A stretch of DNA of 52,215 nucleotides from Loigolactobacillus rennini DSM 20253 (GTDB taxonomy: Bacteria; Bacillota; Bacilli; Lactobacillales; Lactobacillaceae): contig NZ_AYYI01000026.1 of the NCBI RefSeq assembly GCF_001436505.1, forward strand, positions 1 through 52,215. The letters run 5' to 3'. Below, piece by piece: positions 17,222 to 26,835 of this stretch (its first letter is position 1; the number at the start of each line of letters is the position of its first letter). The position numbers and the translations under genes are program-made. A model generated the notes under the pieces. It made no database searches and was not told the origin of the DNA. It worked only from the letters and a program-made list of their open reading frames with translations.

Positions 17222-17618
17222 CGTTATTGCTCCCTTCAAAATTTTCTTCCAATTGATCCATTAATAAATCGTAGGCAGTTGCGTCTTGATTTTTTAATTC
17301 GTAAGGATAGTCTTTAATTGCTTCATACAGAGACTTTAATTTTTCTACATATTCTGTGATGGTAATAACTGTGGCCTCATTTTCCAGCTCAAAGGCAACC
17401 TTACGTGCTTCTTGTTCTTCAGTCTTAATTACTTGGCCATCATCAAAGTAAGGCTCTAAAGCTTCCTTGCGATCAGCCGCATATTCCTCATTCTTGGCCA
17501 CAATCAATTTCAAAAGTTTAGACCGCCCACGACTAGCTTTACTTTTTAAATTTAACGCACCCAGCAGATTGCCGACAGCGACTAGTTCAACATTTTTAAA
17601 TTTTAGCGTTTGTGTCAT
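17211..17618 (-). CDS. DUF1617-like phage protein
   Basis: A 135-residue, mostly helical, highly charged protein. The start LKFKNVELVAVGNLLGALNLKSKASRGR fits the small DUF1617 family that follows tail-tip genes in lactic acid bacterial phages. Function is unknown in the family. It begins seven bases after the large tail gene and overlaps the next gene by 11 bases, so it belongs to the late operon. Confidence 0.7.
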   Translation of the reverse strand: MTQTLKFKNVELVAVGNLLGALNLKSKASRGRSKLLKLIVAKNEEYAADRKEALEPYFDDGQVIKTEEQEARKVAFELENEATVITITEYVEKLKSLYEAIKDYPYELKNQDATAYDLLMDQLEENFEGSNNDGN

Positions 17619-17625
17619 TGTTGTA

Positions 17626-20600
17626 TCAGCTCCTCTTTGTTGTATAGGCTTTATTTAGTTGTTCATAATTAATATCTGTTTTTTCTAATCTGTCAGTTTC
17701 ATACCCACGGCGTTTTGCTTTTATTTCCCAGGCAAACTTAGCATTAGGAGCACTAGAACAGACAATAAAAGTATTTTTTTCTCTATTAGCAACCCAAAAA
17801 AGCGCCTTAGAATAGGGCGTTATAAAAACCTGGTAAGGATAATCAGTATTAATGATTTGTTGGAAAATAGTATCTATTTCAACATTGGCTATTCCGTTAG
17901 TATCCGTTTTTGCTTCGCCAATATCACCTAAATAGCTTTCTGTAGTTTCGTAGGCAGGCGTCTCTCTTAGTCCGTCGTTAGTAACGTGTACTGCATTCTT
18001 TTTGCCTAAAACATCAAGGTCTCCAAAAATATAAGGATCTCCCGTTATTTTTATACCATCAGCTTTGGATGAAAGGCCTCCCATTCCAAGCGCAACTGCA
18101 GCTTTACCACTTTTAGTAGACATTTCAACGCCAGTATTCCCCTGAACTATCATACCAGCGTCTCCTTCTGCCAATACATCGTACATAATTCTTCCAATTT
18201 CATTTTTGTTATTAGCCATAAAATTCTGATACCAAACAAATTCTCCGTTTTCAGCCATAAATCCATTATTTGAAATATCTAGACTTTGAAAATAGTTTCG
18301 GTCTAGGTCAAATCTAATTCGGCCGTTTGCACTAGTAATATACCCTTTCTTAAATACAACTTGTCCTGTATTTAAGTTCATACTCAAATTAGCTCCACGA
18401 AGTGTGCCCGTGGTTATTGTTTTAGCGTTTAAATTAATTATATTTACCTTTGACGCATTTAAAGTTCCGGTTGTAATCTTATCGGCATTTAGAGTTGCAA
18501 TTGCAGCGTTAGGAATAAAAGCTTTTCCAGAAAAAACGGCCGTGCTAGCGTCTAAATACAATTTATTAGCTGAGACCAGCGCGTGGTCGCTAGTTAAGTC
18601 AACCATACTTTGTGAAGCTACTGGCTTAAATGATGTAGCCTTTGTACCTTCTTCAAGTTGCACTTCAGCAAAGTATAGTCCAGCAAATTTTCCGTTAGTT
18701 GAGCTGTTATTATCAAAACGTAGATATGCCTCATCAATATCATGAGTTGTAAAAGTAACTTCTACTCGTTCGGCATTCGATGCCGAAAGCCTTTTTTTAT
18801 TTACAATCAGTTGTATTTTTGCAGGATCGTAATCGATTGTGTTACCGTTTTGTCTCCCTAAAATAAACACATCTATACTAGCCACATTGCTAGCTGCAAA
18901 ACCTATAAAGCTTAACGTATATTTCTGGTTAGGCTTTATCGCAAAACGTTCTGATTTAGCAAAGTTCTCACTGGTAGTTTCATTTCCCAAGCGGTATAAC
19001 CTGTAGCCTCCTTTATAAAAATCATGAGAGGCTTCTTTAGCGCCTGACCAGCCGATTTCGGGGACAATATTAGCAGCTGTTAGTGATTTAACGGTCACAT
19101 TAAAACGGTCATTCAAAGCAGTCAATTGTGTCTGTGTTACCGCATTATTCGCAGTAACTTGAATGCCTTCGACTGTTTGTTCAAGCGATGTAAACTGCGT
19201 TTTAGTTGCCATATCTTCGGGCGCAGCTATCCAGTCTTGCGGCAGTTTATTTCCCTGCACTAAAATTATTTCGCCAGCCATAAACTGATCGCCAGGATAA
19301 AGCCTAACCCTAAACGTCCCAGTTGCCGCATTGGTATTGGTTGTAAATCGTTGTATATTTTTTGAATAAACGCTAGCATCAGTTTGCAGAACTTTAAAAG
19401 CATGGTCGTTTAAAACCTTACCGTTTTTATCTCGTTCTTCTAAATAACTTAAGTAATGATTATAAATTCCACTCCTAGTAATAATTCGTAAAGTGTATTC
19501 AGTTTCTGGCTGTAATGAAATTTTTGTGGTATTAATCAAATCACCAATATAATCAGCACCTGTCATTTCTGCATCATTTAGCCCATTAAACATCACAAAA
19601 CTATTACTATTACGCTTTTCACTTCCAACATAAATAGCTTTTGGATTTGTATTTTCCCAGCCATTTAGCCCATCATTAAACGATCCGTTCGGAATTAAGT
19701 TGCGATAGCCAAAATTTAAATTGTCAATTTTATTTTCCACATTACTAACAGTTAAATTAATACTATCTGCTGTTTGCTTAACCTGTGATTGCGTCCAATT
19801 CTGAGTGGCGTAACCATTTAACATCCCTTTAACATCATTCTGGCTAACCTTGCTGCTTATTTCGTCTGCTTGTAATTTAATGTCAGCCTGTAAATTATTT
19901 ACTGTGCCGTCGATGCGGTTAACATCAGTTTTATTGGCCTTTAAATCCAAACTATTATTAACTGTGTCGATTTCAGCAGTTAAGCTTTCATTAATGCTGT
20001 CTGCATGTTCAAACGCAGTAACAGCACGTTCTAACGCATTAGCCGCGTCTGTTTTAGCTTTTTCTGCTGCGTCTTTAGCAAAACCAGCGTTAGCCACCGC
20101 ATTATTTGCATCATTAATCGCCTGCTGAGTCTCTTCTCCCACTTCTTTTACTTTCTGTTTAACTTCTTCGCCAGTACTATCATCAACCAGTAATTTCCAA
20201 CCAGGTGGGACTGCTTTACCGTCATATTGCCATAGTTCCGTTTTATCGCCGTTTTTCTTGTACCATAAATCTCCATTTACTGGGCTCAATGGTTCGTCAG
20301 GACCGTAATAATTTGAGTTTTTACCATCAGCTGATTTAGCCACATGATTTACGTCATTAGTTAGATTATTTAAACCATCATTAACGTTGTTTAACTGATT
20401 GTTAAGGCTGGTTGTAGTATCGGTAAAAGCTGGCACATAATTGCCTAGCTCAATTTTTTTGTACTGCTTAGTCAGTGCATCGTACTGGTAACTAATCATC
20501 CGTGATATAATATTAAAATCTGGCGTCACTACCGTAACGTAATCCCACGGCAAGGCCTTTTCCAAAGCTTTAAAATCAGCGTACTCTTTCGTGTCAGCTA

Positions 20601-21483
20601 AATTTTTAAACGTAATTTTAAAATTAGAAGTCGGGATGTCAATTTTATTAACACTGTATTCCCGGCTCGCCGCTGCTCGTAACTGTGCGTAAGCTTGTTC
20701 CAACGGCACAGCATCTTCATCTGTTGTTGTCGCTTCAGGGTCAATTGCTTTAACGTCCTTATACTCAATTTTCTTAATCCGAGTAAAAGCATATTTATTC
20801 TTTAACGGACTATCAACGTACTTTTCTGGCAACATTAAACCATCATACCCATACGGCATAATCTTTGTAACGACAGTAGAGTAATCTATCTCCGCTTCGT
20901 AACCAGTTAAATTTTTACCGTGTTGCACCTTAAAACCTTTATCGTTTCCGCGGACGTCATTAAATAACACAGTAAAGTTATCTCGTTTAATTTCGCCGCC
21001 CCAACGCGACAAAAAACTGTTGTCCTGGGATGCATCTAGTAAAGCTTGTACGGCATTTAACCGTACCATTCGCGCATTACGAGCCTGCGTCATGTTAGAC
21101 ATAAACTTAAATCGTGTTGGGTATTGCATTCCGGTATCCATATGATCAAGGGCATCTTGGCCATTTTGTCCAACAATATTGATATCCTCGATAAAATTAC
21201 CAGCTAAATCATAAAAAATGTGGTAGCAGTTGACTTCTAGATAGCCAATATTTTTCGTCACTTTAATAATGCGAAAAAGCTGGTTGCCGTCTGGCGTTGG
21301 TGCCTTAACGATCATGTCGCCATCCAGCAGATTGGCGTATTTCCCGCTACTCAAATAGGCAAAATCAAACTCATAAATCCCGTTCATTTTTTCTTCAACG
21401 GTGTTTTCTTTAATATCAGCGTCCAATACTGCCAAACCATTATTATCAAAATTAGTTTCATTTTCCGCATATAACCTAATCAC
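17626..21483 (-). CDS. Tail-associated protein (Tal): prophage-tail endopeptidase-like N-terminus with receptor-binding C-terminus
   Basis: This 1285-residue structural protein forms the tail tip. Residues about 1-370 match the Prophage_tail/minor structural protein N-terminal fold (NENTVEEKMNGIYEFDF-like start), which closes the Dit ring. Coiled-coil segments follow (about 370-600), rich in Asn and Leu repeats. Two jelly-roll carbohydrate-binding-like parts are introduced by LIPNGSFNDGLNGW (about 600-900), and a C-terminal fibre domain ends the protein. I use the GTG at 21483 because AAAGGAGG precedes it; a GTG four codons earlier would overlap that site. It probably determines host wall-sugar recognition. 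Confidence 0.88.
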   Translation of the reverse strand: MIRLYAENETNFDNNGLAVLDADIKENTVEEKMNGIYEFDFAYLSSGKYANLLDGDMIVKAPTPDGNQLFRIIKVTKNIGYLEVNCYHIFYDLAGNFIEDINIVGQNGQDALDHMDTGMQYPTRFKFMSNMTQARNARMVRLNAVQALLDASQDNSFLSRWGGEIKRDNFTVLFNDVRGNDKGFKVQHGKNLTGYEAEIDYSTVVTKIMPYGYDGLMLPEKYVDSPLKNKYAFTRIKKIEYKDVKAIDPEATTTDEDAVPLEQAYAQLRAAASREYSVNKIDIPTSNFKITFKNLADTKEYADFKALEKALPWDYVTVVTPDFNIISRMISYQYDALTKQYKKIELGNYVPAFTDTTTSLNNQLNNVNDGLNNLTNDVNHVAKSADGKNSNYYGPDEPLSPVNGDLWYKKNGDKTELWQYDGKAVPPGWKLLVDDSTGEEVKQKVKEVGEETQQAINDANNAVANAGFAKDAAEKAKTDAANALERAVTAFEHADSINESLTAEIDTVNNSLDLKANKTDVNRIDGTVNNLQADIKLQADEISSKVSQNDVKGMLNGYATQNWTQSQVKQTADSINLTVSNVENKIDNLNFGYRNLIPNGSFNDGLNGWENTNPKAIYVGSEKRNSNSFVMFNGLNDAEMTGADYIGDLINTTKISLQPETEYTLRIITRSGIYNHYLSYLEERDKNGKVLNDHAFKVLQTDASVYSKNIQRFTTNTNAATGTFRVRLYPGDQFMAGEIILVQGNKLPQDWIAAPEDMATKTQFTSLEQTVEGIQVTANNAVTQTQLTALNDRFNVTVKSLTAANIVPEIGWSGAKEASHDFYKGGYRLYRLGNETTSENFAKSERFAIKPNQKYTLSFIGFAASNVASIDVFILGRQNGNTIDYDPAKIQLIVNKKRLSASNAERVEVTFTTHDIDEAYLRFDNNSSTNGKFAGLYFAEVQLEEGTKATSFKPVASQSMVDLTSDHALVSANKLYLDASTAVFSGKAFIPNAAIATLNADKITTGTLNASKVNIINLNAKTITTGTLRGANLSMNLNTGQVVFKKGYITSANGRIRFDLDRNYFQSLDISNNGFMAENGEFVWYQNFMANNKNEIGRIMYDVLAEGDAGMIVQGNTGVEMSTKSGKAAVALGMGGLSSKADGIKITGDPYIFGDLDVLGKKNAVHVTNDGLRETPAYETTESYLGDIGEAKTDTNGIANVEIDTIFQQIINTDYPYQVFITPYSKALFWVANREKNTFIVCSSAPNAKFAWEIKAKRRGYETDRLEKTDINYEQLNKAYTTKRS

Positions 21484-22166
21484 AGATAGCGACACCTCCT
21501 TTGTAATTCAACCTTGCTAATCCCACCGTTAAACGTAATCATTGTTTTCCCAGGTTGTAAAACTGGAAAATCTCCCGTCATATAACTGCCTAAATTAGTG
21601 GTCGTGTAGTAGCATTCTTTAATTTCAGAGTCCATTAACATATATTCTTTTTGCAGATTTACTGCAATTTTAGTTTTTCCTACCATTAAGGTACCTTTAC
21701 CACTGCCATAGAGTTTAAAAATTGGCAAACTTTTGTACGTGCCAAAGTTGTTAACTGCCGTTCCACTAGCAGGCGTTAAAATTTCATCTTCTTTGGCATA
21801 CTCAAATGGATCACAGGTAAAAGCGACTTTAAACTCACCGTATTCTGCGATATCATTTTTAATCCCATCGATTTTCACGCGCTTGATTTTACGGTACACG
21901 TCATCGTCAGAAAAATAAAAAGTCCTAGCATTTAATAGCCAGGCTTTAATCTTGCGTAATTGTGGTTTAACGTTAAAACGTTCTAAGATGTTAAACTCGA
22001 TAGTCTGTTCAACGTCTTTAAAGTATTTAAACCGATTAACACTACCGTCGCGGCCTTCAATATACTCCGATTCATATTCCGGCTCCGGGGCCTCAATGTC
22101 AGTACGGTCAACCATGCTTAACAACATATCCTGGTCTTTCATATCATCTATATAGATATTAGTCAT
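21480..22166 (-). CDS. Distal tail protein (Dit)
   Basis: This 228-residue protein lies between tape measure and Tal, the normal place for Dit, which forms the hexameric hub joining tail tube and tip. The sequence shows the Sipho_tail pattern: an N-terminal segment ending in EYIEGRDGSVNRFKYFKD, the ARTFYFSDDD turn, and a C-terminal galectin-like half with several Gly-Lys beta strands. It overlaps the Tal start by four bases and starts one base from the tape-measure stop. Confidence 0.88.
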   Translation of the reverse strand: MTNIYIDDMKDQDMLLSMVDRTDIEAPEPEYESEYIEGRDGSVNRFKYFKDVEQTIEFNILERFNVKPQLRKIKAWLLNARTFYFSDDDVYRKIKRVKIDGIKNDIAEYGEFKVAFTCDPFEYAKEDEILTPASGTAVNNFGTYKSLPIFKLYGSGKGTLMVGKTKIAVNLQKEYMLMDSEIKECYYTTTNLGSYMTGDFPVLQPGKTMITFNGGISKVELQRRCRYL

Positions 22167-25100
22167 TAAGCATTCCCCCTAACGCCAAAATTATTCTTTG
22201 CACCTTTACTGCTTAACCATTGATCTGTTTTCTCAAAAATGTTATCAATATCGTGCTCACTGCTGATTTCGTTATTAAACGTAATGTTGTACGTGTTTAC
22301 TGTTCGACTTTGATTAACCTCATCTGGATTAATGTGAGTACTTCTAAAAATCGCATCACCGATTTCACCTAGAACTGATTTAGTTAACGGCAATGCCGCC
22401 TCTGGCCCCGCTTCGCCGACGCCATTATTGCCACCTAATAGAGTTGGCTTGCGGAAAATTCCACCTTTTGCGTACCAATTAACCCTTAAATGCGGCACAG
22501 ATGGTGGTTTCAAGCTAAAATGACCGCTCAAACTAAAATGCGGCAGCGGCGGCATGTGAATTCTTGGGATACTTAAATGCATGCCACTAAAAAAGCCTTT
22601 AATCTGATTTACAATCCCAGAAATAGTACTTTTAGCTGCTTGAATTGGCCGGGTCATCGCACTCTTAATCCCGTTCCAGACACTGGAGGTTACTGACCTA
22701 ATACCATTCCAAACACTGGTCACTTTGCTTTTCACACCATTTGCAGCCGAAGATGCAACACCTTTAATCCCATTCCAGACACTGGAAACGACTGACTTAA
22801 TTGCGTTCCAGACAGAACTAGTCACCGATTTAATGCCATTCCAAATCGTCGTTACAACGGATTTTATACCGTTGAAAACTGAACTGGCTTTACCTTTAAT
22901 TCCATTCCAAATTCCAGTAACCACCGATTTAATTGCGTTCCAAACTGTGGTAGTGACACCTTTAATAGCATTCCAAACTGCGGTAACAACTGACTTTATA
23001 GCATTAAACACTGAACTAGCAGCACCTTTAATACTGTTCCAAATGGCGACAACGACACCCTTTATCACGTTCCAGATAGTCGTAGTAACTACTTGAATTC
23101 CATTCCAGACAGTTGTGAGAACTGTCTTAAGCGCATTAAAAACGATCATTGCGGTATTTTTAATACCATTCCAAATGGTGATTAAGAAAGTTTTAATGGC
23201 ATTCCACACCGTTGTGACAACCAATTTAATTCCGTTCCATAAATTAGTGAAAAATATTTTAATTGGTTCCCAAATGGGCTGGACTAATGCAATAATTGTT
23301 TGCCAAATAGCTTGTAACCAAGATGATATAAAAAGCCAGACACCTTGAATGACTGATTGAATCGTCATAAAAACAACTTTAAATACGTTCACTAATGTAT
23401 TCCAAATTGGTGAAGCTACAGCAATAATTCCTTGCCAAATACCACTGATCCATTCTGTGAATCCATTCCACATATTTGCAGCGGTATCTTTTATACCCTG
23501 CCACAAATTACTAAAGAACTCTTTTAAACCATTCCAAATGCTTGAAGCAGTTTCTTTAATACCGTTCCATACTCCTGACAAATAATCCTTAATGCTATTC
23601 CAAATTTCACTGGTTTTTTCCTTAATTTGTTCCCAATGAGTGACGATATACGCAGTCGCAACACCGATGGCGACCACAACTGCAGTAATCGCGGCTGGAA
23701 TGGCAACAACTGCAGCACCTGTAGCGCCAATCGCAGCCACAATCGGTCCAAAAACAGTCATTAGCGTACCAATAATTGATAATAATGGCCCAATTGCTGC
23801 TACTATGGCTGCTAATGCTATAACGAATTCTTGTGTTTCCGGACTAGCTTCGCTAAATTTCTTAGCTAAATTGGCCACCACCTTTAATACTGGATCCAAT
23901 GCGTCTAAGGCTGACCCTAAAGCATCCATTAATGGCCCACCAAATTCAATAGCAACGTCAGTTACTTTATTTTTCAAGATTTTCAATTTGCTGCTAAAGG
24001 TCTCATACCGTTTTTGAGCTTCCTGTGTGAGCGCGCTATTGTCTTTCCAGCCTTTAGCTGAAATATCCAATGCCTTGGATAAAGTACCGCCAGCCCCAGA
24101 TAACCGCAACATCGTATCAATTTCTTGCGTAGAATTAATGTCCATGTCTTTTAACATCGATGTAACGTCTTTACCGCTACTTTTGGCTTTGCCTAAGCCT
24201 TTAACAAAGGCAACAATCGCCTGCGAAGCGTCATCTTGCCAGGCTTTTTTAAACTGGCTAGCACTCATACCCGACACGCTGGCAAATTTATCTAATGTTT
24301 TACCGCCACCAGCTACAGAGGTATTGATTTTTTGCATTACCCGTGACATAGCACCACCACCAGCTTCTGCCTTAATCCCCACAGAACTCATTGCGGCAGC
24401 TAGCCCAGTAATTTGGCTTTCGGTTAAGCCCACCTGGTGGCCAGTACCCGCTAACCGTAACGACATATTAACGATATCTGCCTCAGTTGTGGCCATGTTG
24501 TTCCCTAGGTTAACAATCGATGATCCTAAACGGTCAAAATTCTTCTGCGGCATGCCCGTGATGTTAGCTAGTTTTGCTAGGGCTTGAGCGGCATCTTCTG
24601 AGGACATGTTCGTTGCTTGCCCCATGTCAATCATTGTACGGGTAAACGACATCACATTTTTTGTTTTGATCCCCAATTGACCAGCTGATTCAGCCACTTT
24701 AGAAATTTCTGTCGTTGAAGCCGGAATTGATTTAGACATTTTGCGAATACTGTCTTCCAAATCATTATAAGAAATGGTGGTTTTACCATTTGCATCCTTG
24801 GCTTCATCAACTGTCTTCTTTACACCAGTAAAAGCAGAATCAAAGTCGCTAGCAGCTTTTACAGATGCAGCCACACCAGCCACAATTGGTGTGGTCACAC
24901 CAACTGTCATACCGCGGCCAATTGATTTTAACTTGCCACCGGCCCGAGTCATCGATTCGCCAAAGTGTTTTAATTTATTATTTGATTCGGCTAAAGAGTT
25001 CGCAAATTCTTGGTGTGACTTTTTCGCGTCTAGTAATTCATTACTTAACTTGTCGACTTCACTAGAATTTTCGCCGTACTCTTGCTTGGCTACGGATAGC

Positions 25101-25624
25101 TGCTTTTCTAAGTTTTTCACCTGTGCAGCTGTTCCCTGTTCCTGTTTAGCATAATATTGTTTGGCCAACTTTGCCTTGTCAGAGGCCTTAGCATTATTGC
25201 CCAGTTGTGCTACTTGTAATTCATATTCTTTACTAAGTCTAGTAGAACTAGATTTTAAATGATCCTGCTCCGTCGCTAACGCTCGCAATTTGCTTTTTCT
25301 CGCTTTTGAGGCTTTAGCTGCAGCACTCTCGGCTTGCGTAGCCGACTTTAATTTATTAGTTGTGCCGTCAATTTTATTCTTAAGGAATTCCTCTTGCCGC
25401 TGCGCATCTAATAATTTATTCGTCCAGATACGCGTTTCATTAGAATTTTCACCGGTGGTTTGTTTAACTCGTGTTAAGGCATCAGACGTCTGCTTGGTTT
25501 TGTTTTGCGCCAATTCATACTGACGATTGAGCTTAGTTAACTCGGCCTCCAGTTTTTGCGATTCAGAAGCTGAGCTCTGCATCTGTTGCTTTTGCAGCCG
25601 GAACTGCTTATTCAAGGTGGTCAT
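22166..25624 (-). CDS. Tail tape measure protein; canonical start codon missing
   Basis: The tape measure sets tail length and is ejected with DNA. The frame holds an N-terminal coiled coil (about 1-220), a PhageMin_Tail domain (SDFDSAFTGVKKTV onward, about 250-500), a long hydrophobic stretch (about 600-680) and an array of 11-residue W/F repeats. From the ATG at 25624 it has 1152 residues, but this ATG lacks a ribosome-binding site. The frame continues 28 codons upstream with family-like sequence (GKKEIQLEYKIINQQF) to 25708, where AGG stands seven bases behind GGAAGGAGG. I infer that a start ATG was changed to AGG. Confidence 0.88.
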   Translation of the reverse strand: MTTLNKQFRLQKQQMQSSASESQKLEAELTKLNRQYELAQNKTKQTSDALTRVKQTTGENSNETRIWTNKLLDAQRQEEFLKNKIDGTTNKLKSATQAESAAAKASKARKSKLRALATEQDHLKSSSTRLSKEYELQVAQLGNNAKASDKAKLAKQYYAKQEQGTAAQVKNLEKQLSVAKQEYGENSSEVDKLSNELLDAKKSHQEFANSLAESNNKLKHFGESMTRAGGKLKSIGRGMTVGVTTPIVAGVAASVKAASDFDSAFTGVKKTVDEAKDANGKTTISYNDLEDSIRKMSKSIPASTTEISKVAESAGQLGIKTKNVMSFTRTMIDMGQATNMSSEDAAQALAKLANITGMPQKNFDRLGSSIVNLGNNMATTEADIVNMSLRLAGTGHQVGLTESQITGLAAAMSSVGIKAEAGGGAMSRVMQKINTSVAGGGKTLDKFASVSGMSASQFKKAWQDDASQAIVAFVKGLGKAKSSGKDVTSMLKDMDINSTQEIDTMLRLSGAGGTLSKALDISAKGWKDNSALTQEAQKRYETFSSKLKILKNKVTDVAIEFGGPLMDALGSALDALDPVLKVVANLAKKFSEASPETQEFVIALAAIVAAIGPLLSIIGTLMTVFGPIVAAIGATGAAVVAIPAAITAVVVAIGVATAYIVTHWEQIKEKTSEIWNSIKDYLSGVWNGIKETASSIWNGLKEFFSNLWQGIKDTAANMWNGFTEWISGIWQGIIAVASPIWNTLVNVFKVVFMTIQSVIQGVWLFISSWLQAIWQTIIALVQPIWEPIKIFFTNLWNGIKLVVTTVWNAIKTFLITIWNGIKNTAMIVFNALKTVLTTVWNGIQVVTTTIWNVIKGVVVAIWNSIKGAASSVFNAIKSVVTAVWNAIKGVTTTVWNAIKSVVTGIWNGIKGKASSVFNGIKSVVTTIWNGIKSVTSSVWNAIKSVVSSVWNGIKGVASSAANGVKSKVTSVWNGIRSVTSSVWNGIKSAMTRPIQAAKSTISGIVNQIKGFFSGMHLSIPRIHMPPLPHFSLSGHFSLKPPSVPHLRVNWYAKGGIFRKPTLLGGNNGVGEAGPEAALPLTKSVLGEIGDAIFRSTHINPDEVNQSRTVNTYNITFNNEISSEHDIDNIFEKTDQWLSSKGAKNNFGVRGNA
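22640..23580 (-). repeat. 11-residue (33-bp) W/F-N-x-I-K repeats in the tape measure gene
   Basis: The translated frame repeats patterns such as VWNAIKSVVSS and IWNGIKSVTSS about every eleven residues, more than twenty times, with the DNA repeating at 33 bp. Such hendecads are known from tape measure proteins and reflect helix packing along the tail tube. Confidence 0.8.
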
Positions 25625-25723
25625 TGCACGATTATTTTCTGTAATCGCGCTCTTAAACTGCTGGTTAATAATTTTGTACTCTAATTGGATTTCCTTTTTG
25701 CCTGCCCTTAGATGACCTCCTTC

Positions 25724-26259
25724 CTATGAGTTTAAATAATTTTCAATCGCAATTTTATTCCGTGCCAATTTATTCAACTCGGCAATACTCCAGGTTTCTA
25801 CAATATTTGGTGCTAGCCCAACAAAAAAAACGTAAAAACTATATAAGTCTTCTACATCAGTAATTACAATCCGCGGCTTACGTTTTTTGTCACGATCAGC
25901 CGCCTTTATTTTTTTGTTGCACGTTTAAAACCTTGAGCCATTTTGGCATCTGCTTTAGCAGTACCACCGACCATTTCTGTTAGCACTTCACCAAATAAAG
26001 CAAAATCCAAGCCGATTTTATCTTCAAATTCAGCTTGGGTCATATTTGTAGTCGGATTAGCATTCAAATAGGCAATCCAAACTGAGTTAATTAAATAAGG
26101 TTCCATTTTTTGCGGATCTTTATCTGCATTAATAAAGGCCTCCAATAAAGACGCCGGCAGTAATTTTTGGCGCTGGAACTCACGTAATTTTTTTATTGAA
26201 ATCCGCGGATTAATCGTTACAGTCGTATCATCGTTAAAGGTTAATTTACGTTTTGTCAT
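25724..26259 (-). CDS. Tail assembly chaperone gpGT, made by -1 frameshift
   Basis: The gpG frame ends in A AAA AAA followed at once by TAA (stop at 25906-25908). A -1 slip on this heptamer lets the ribosome continue 61 codons in the other frame (starting IKAADRDKKRKPRIVITD) to the TAG at 25724-25726, giving about 178 residues. This copies the lambda gpG/gpGT scheme, in which a minor frameshifted chaperone bridges tape measure and tail-tube subunits. It lies directly before the tape measure gene, as expected. The frameshifted frame is also the tape-measure frame, with only the TAG stop between them. Confidence 0.85.
25906..26259 (-). CDS. Tail assembly chaperone gpG
   Basis: The major, unshifted chaperone of 117 residues coats the tape measure protein before the tube polymerises. 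I start at the ATG at 26259 behind AGAAAGGAC; a longer open frame upstream is not needed. The C-terminus is basic (FKRATKK) because the slippery A-run encodes lysines. The small helical protein and its position between the tail tube genes and the tape measure support the call. Confidence 0.85.
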   Translation of the reverse strand: MTKRKLTFNDDTTVTINPRISIKKLREFQRQKLLPASLLEAFINADKDPQKMEPYLINSVWIAYLNANPTTNMTQAEFEDKIGLDFALFGEVLTEMVGGTAKADAKMAQGFKRATKK

Positions 26260-26326
26260 TTTTCTGTCCTTTCTAATAGCCGCCTGCTCAGCGCATACTG
26301 TGATTTTTTTAAGCGACTGTAAAAAA

Positions 26327-26812
26327 TTAAGAAGCTGGTTTTTCTGTGACAGTAATGTCAGCTGTTTTATCATTGGTTAAGGTAGCAGTACCAGCAGTCA
26401 CTTTACCGTCAGTAGTCATTAAAGTAATTGCCTTAACCCCAACACCTGCAGCTCCGTCTTTGCCGGCAACACCGGTTGCACCTTTTTCGCCGGGATCGCC
26501 TTTATCACCCTTAGCACCAGCATCGCCCTTTGGTCCTTTCAAAGCTGCTAGAAATTCAGCTTCTGTACCTTCATTGCCAGCGTCTAACCAAGTTTGATAA
26601 GCCGATTTGCCTGCTGCTCCAGCAGCACCATCCTTGCCGTTAGCCCCTGCTTTACCAGCTGGACCTGCAGGCCCCGTAGATCCGGCCGGGCCAGTTGCGC
26701 CTTTTTCTCCGGCAGGCCCTACTTGTTCATTTTTAGCACCAGCTTCTAATTTATTTAACTTAGCGGAGGTAATTACATCGCCTTTTTTCCATGCTGTTGG
26801 CTCGTATGCCAT
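26327..26812 (-). CDS. Collagen-like phage structural protein
   Basis: A 161-residue protein. After an N-terminal adaptor (AYEPTAWKKGDVITSAKLNKLEAG, seen in other phage proteins) come two blocks of Gly-X-Y triplets (about 34-65 and 90-123), broken by a short helical spacer with a TWLDAGNEGTEAEFL segment. The C-terminus (about 125-161) is a small beta domain. It probably forms a trimeric collagen-like fibre. It lies between major tail protein and chaperone genes, which suggests decoration of the tail tube. The ATG at 26812 follows AGAAAGGATG. Confidence 0.8.
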   Translation of the reverse strand: MAYEPTAWKKGDVITSAKLNKLEAGAKNEQVGPAGEKGATGPAGSTGPAGPAGKAGANGKDGAAGAAGKSAYQTWLDAGNEGTEAEFLAALKGPKGDAGAKGDKGDPGEKGATGVAGKDGAAGVGVKAITLMTTDGKVTAGTATLTNDKTADITVTEKPAS

Positions 26813-26835
26813 AGTCAAAACATCCTTTCTAAATT

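Noticed and set aside
22640-23580. The repeat array as a CRISPR or an intergenic tandem repeat
   Set aside because: The 33-bp period is coding, in frame with the tape measure protein, without spacers. I saw no CRISPR array or cas gene anywhere in the window.
24027-24587. A 186-codon plus-strand open frame opposite the tape measure gene
   Set aside because: It lies wholly inside the tape measure coding sequence in the antisense frame, and its Ala/Pro/Leu-rich product is what antisense of such a gene gives. There is no ribosome-binding site.
26440-26720. Gly-rich DNA repeats as a mobile repeat
   Set aside because: They encode collagen-like Gly-X-Y triplets in one intact gene.
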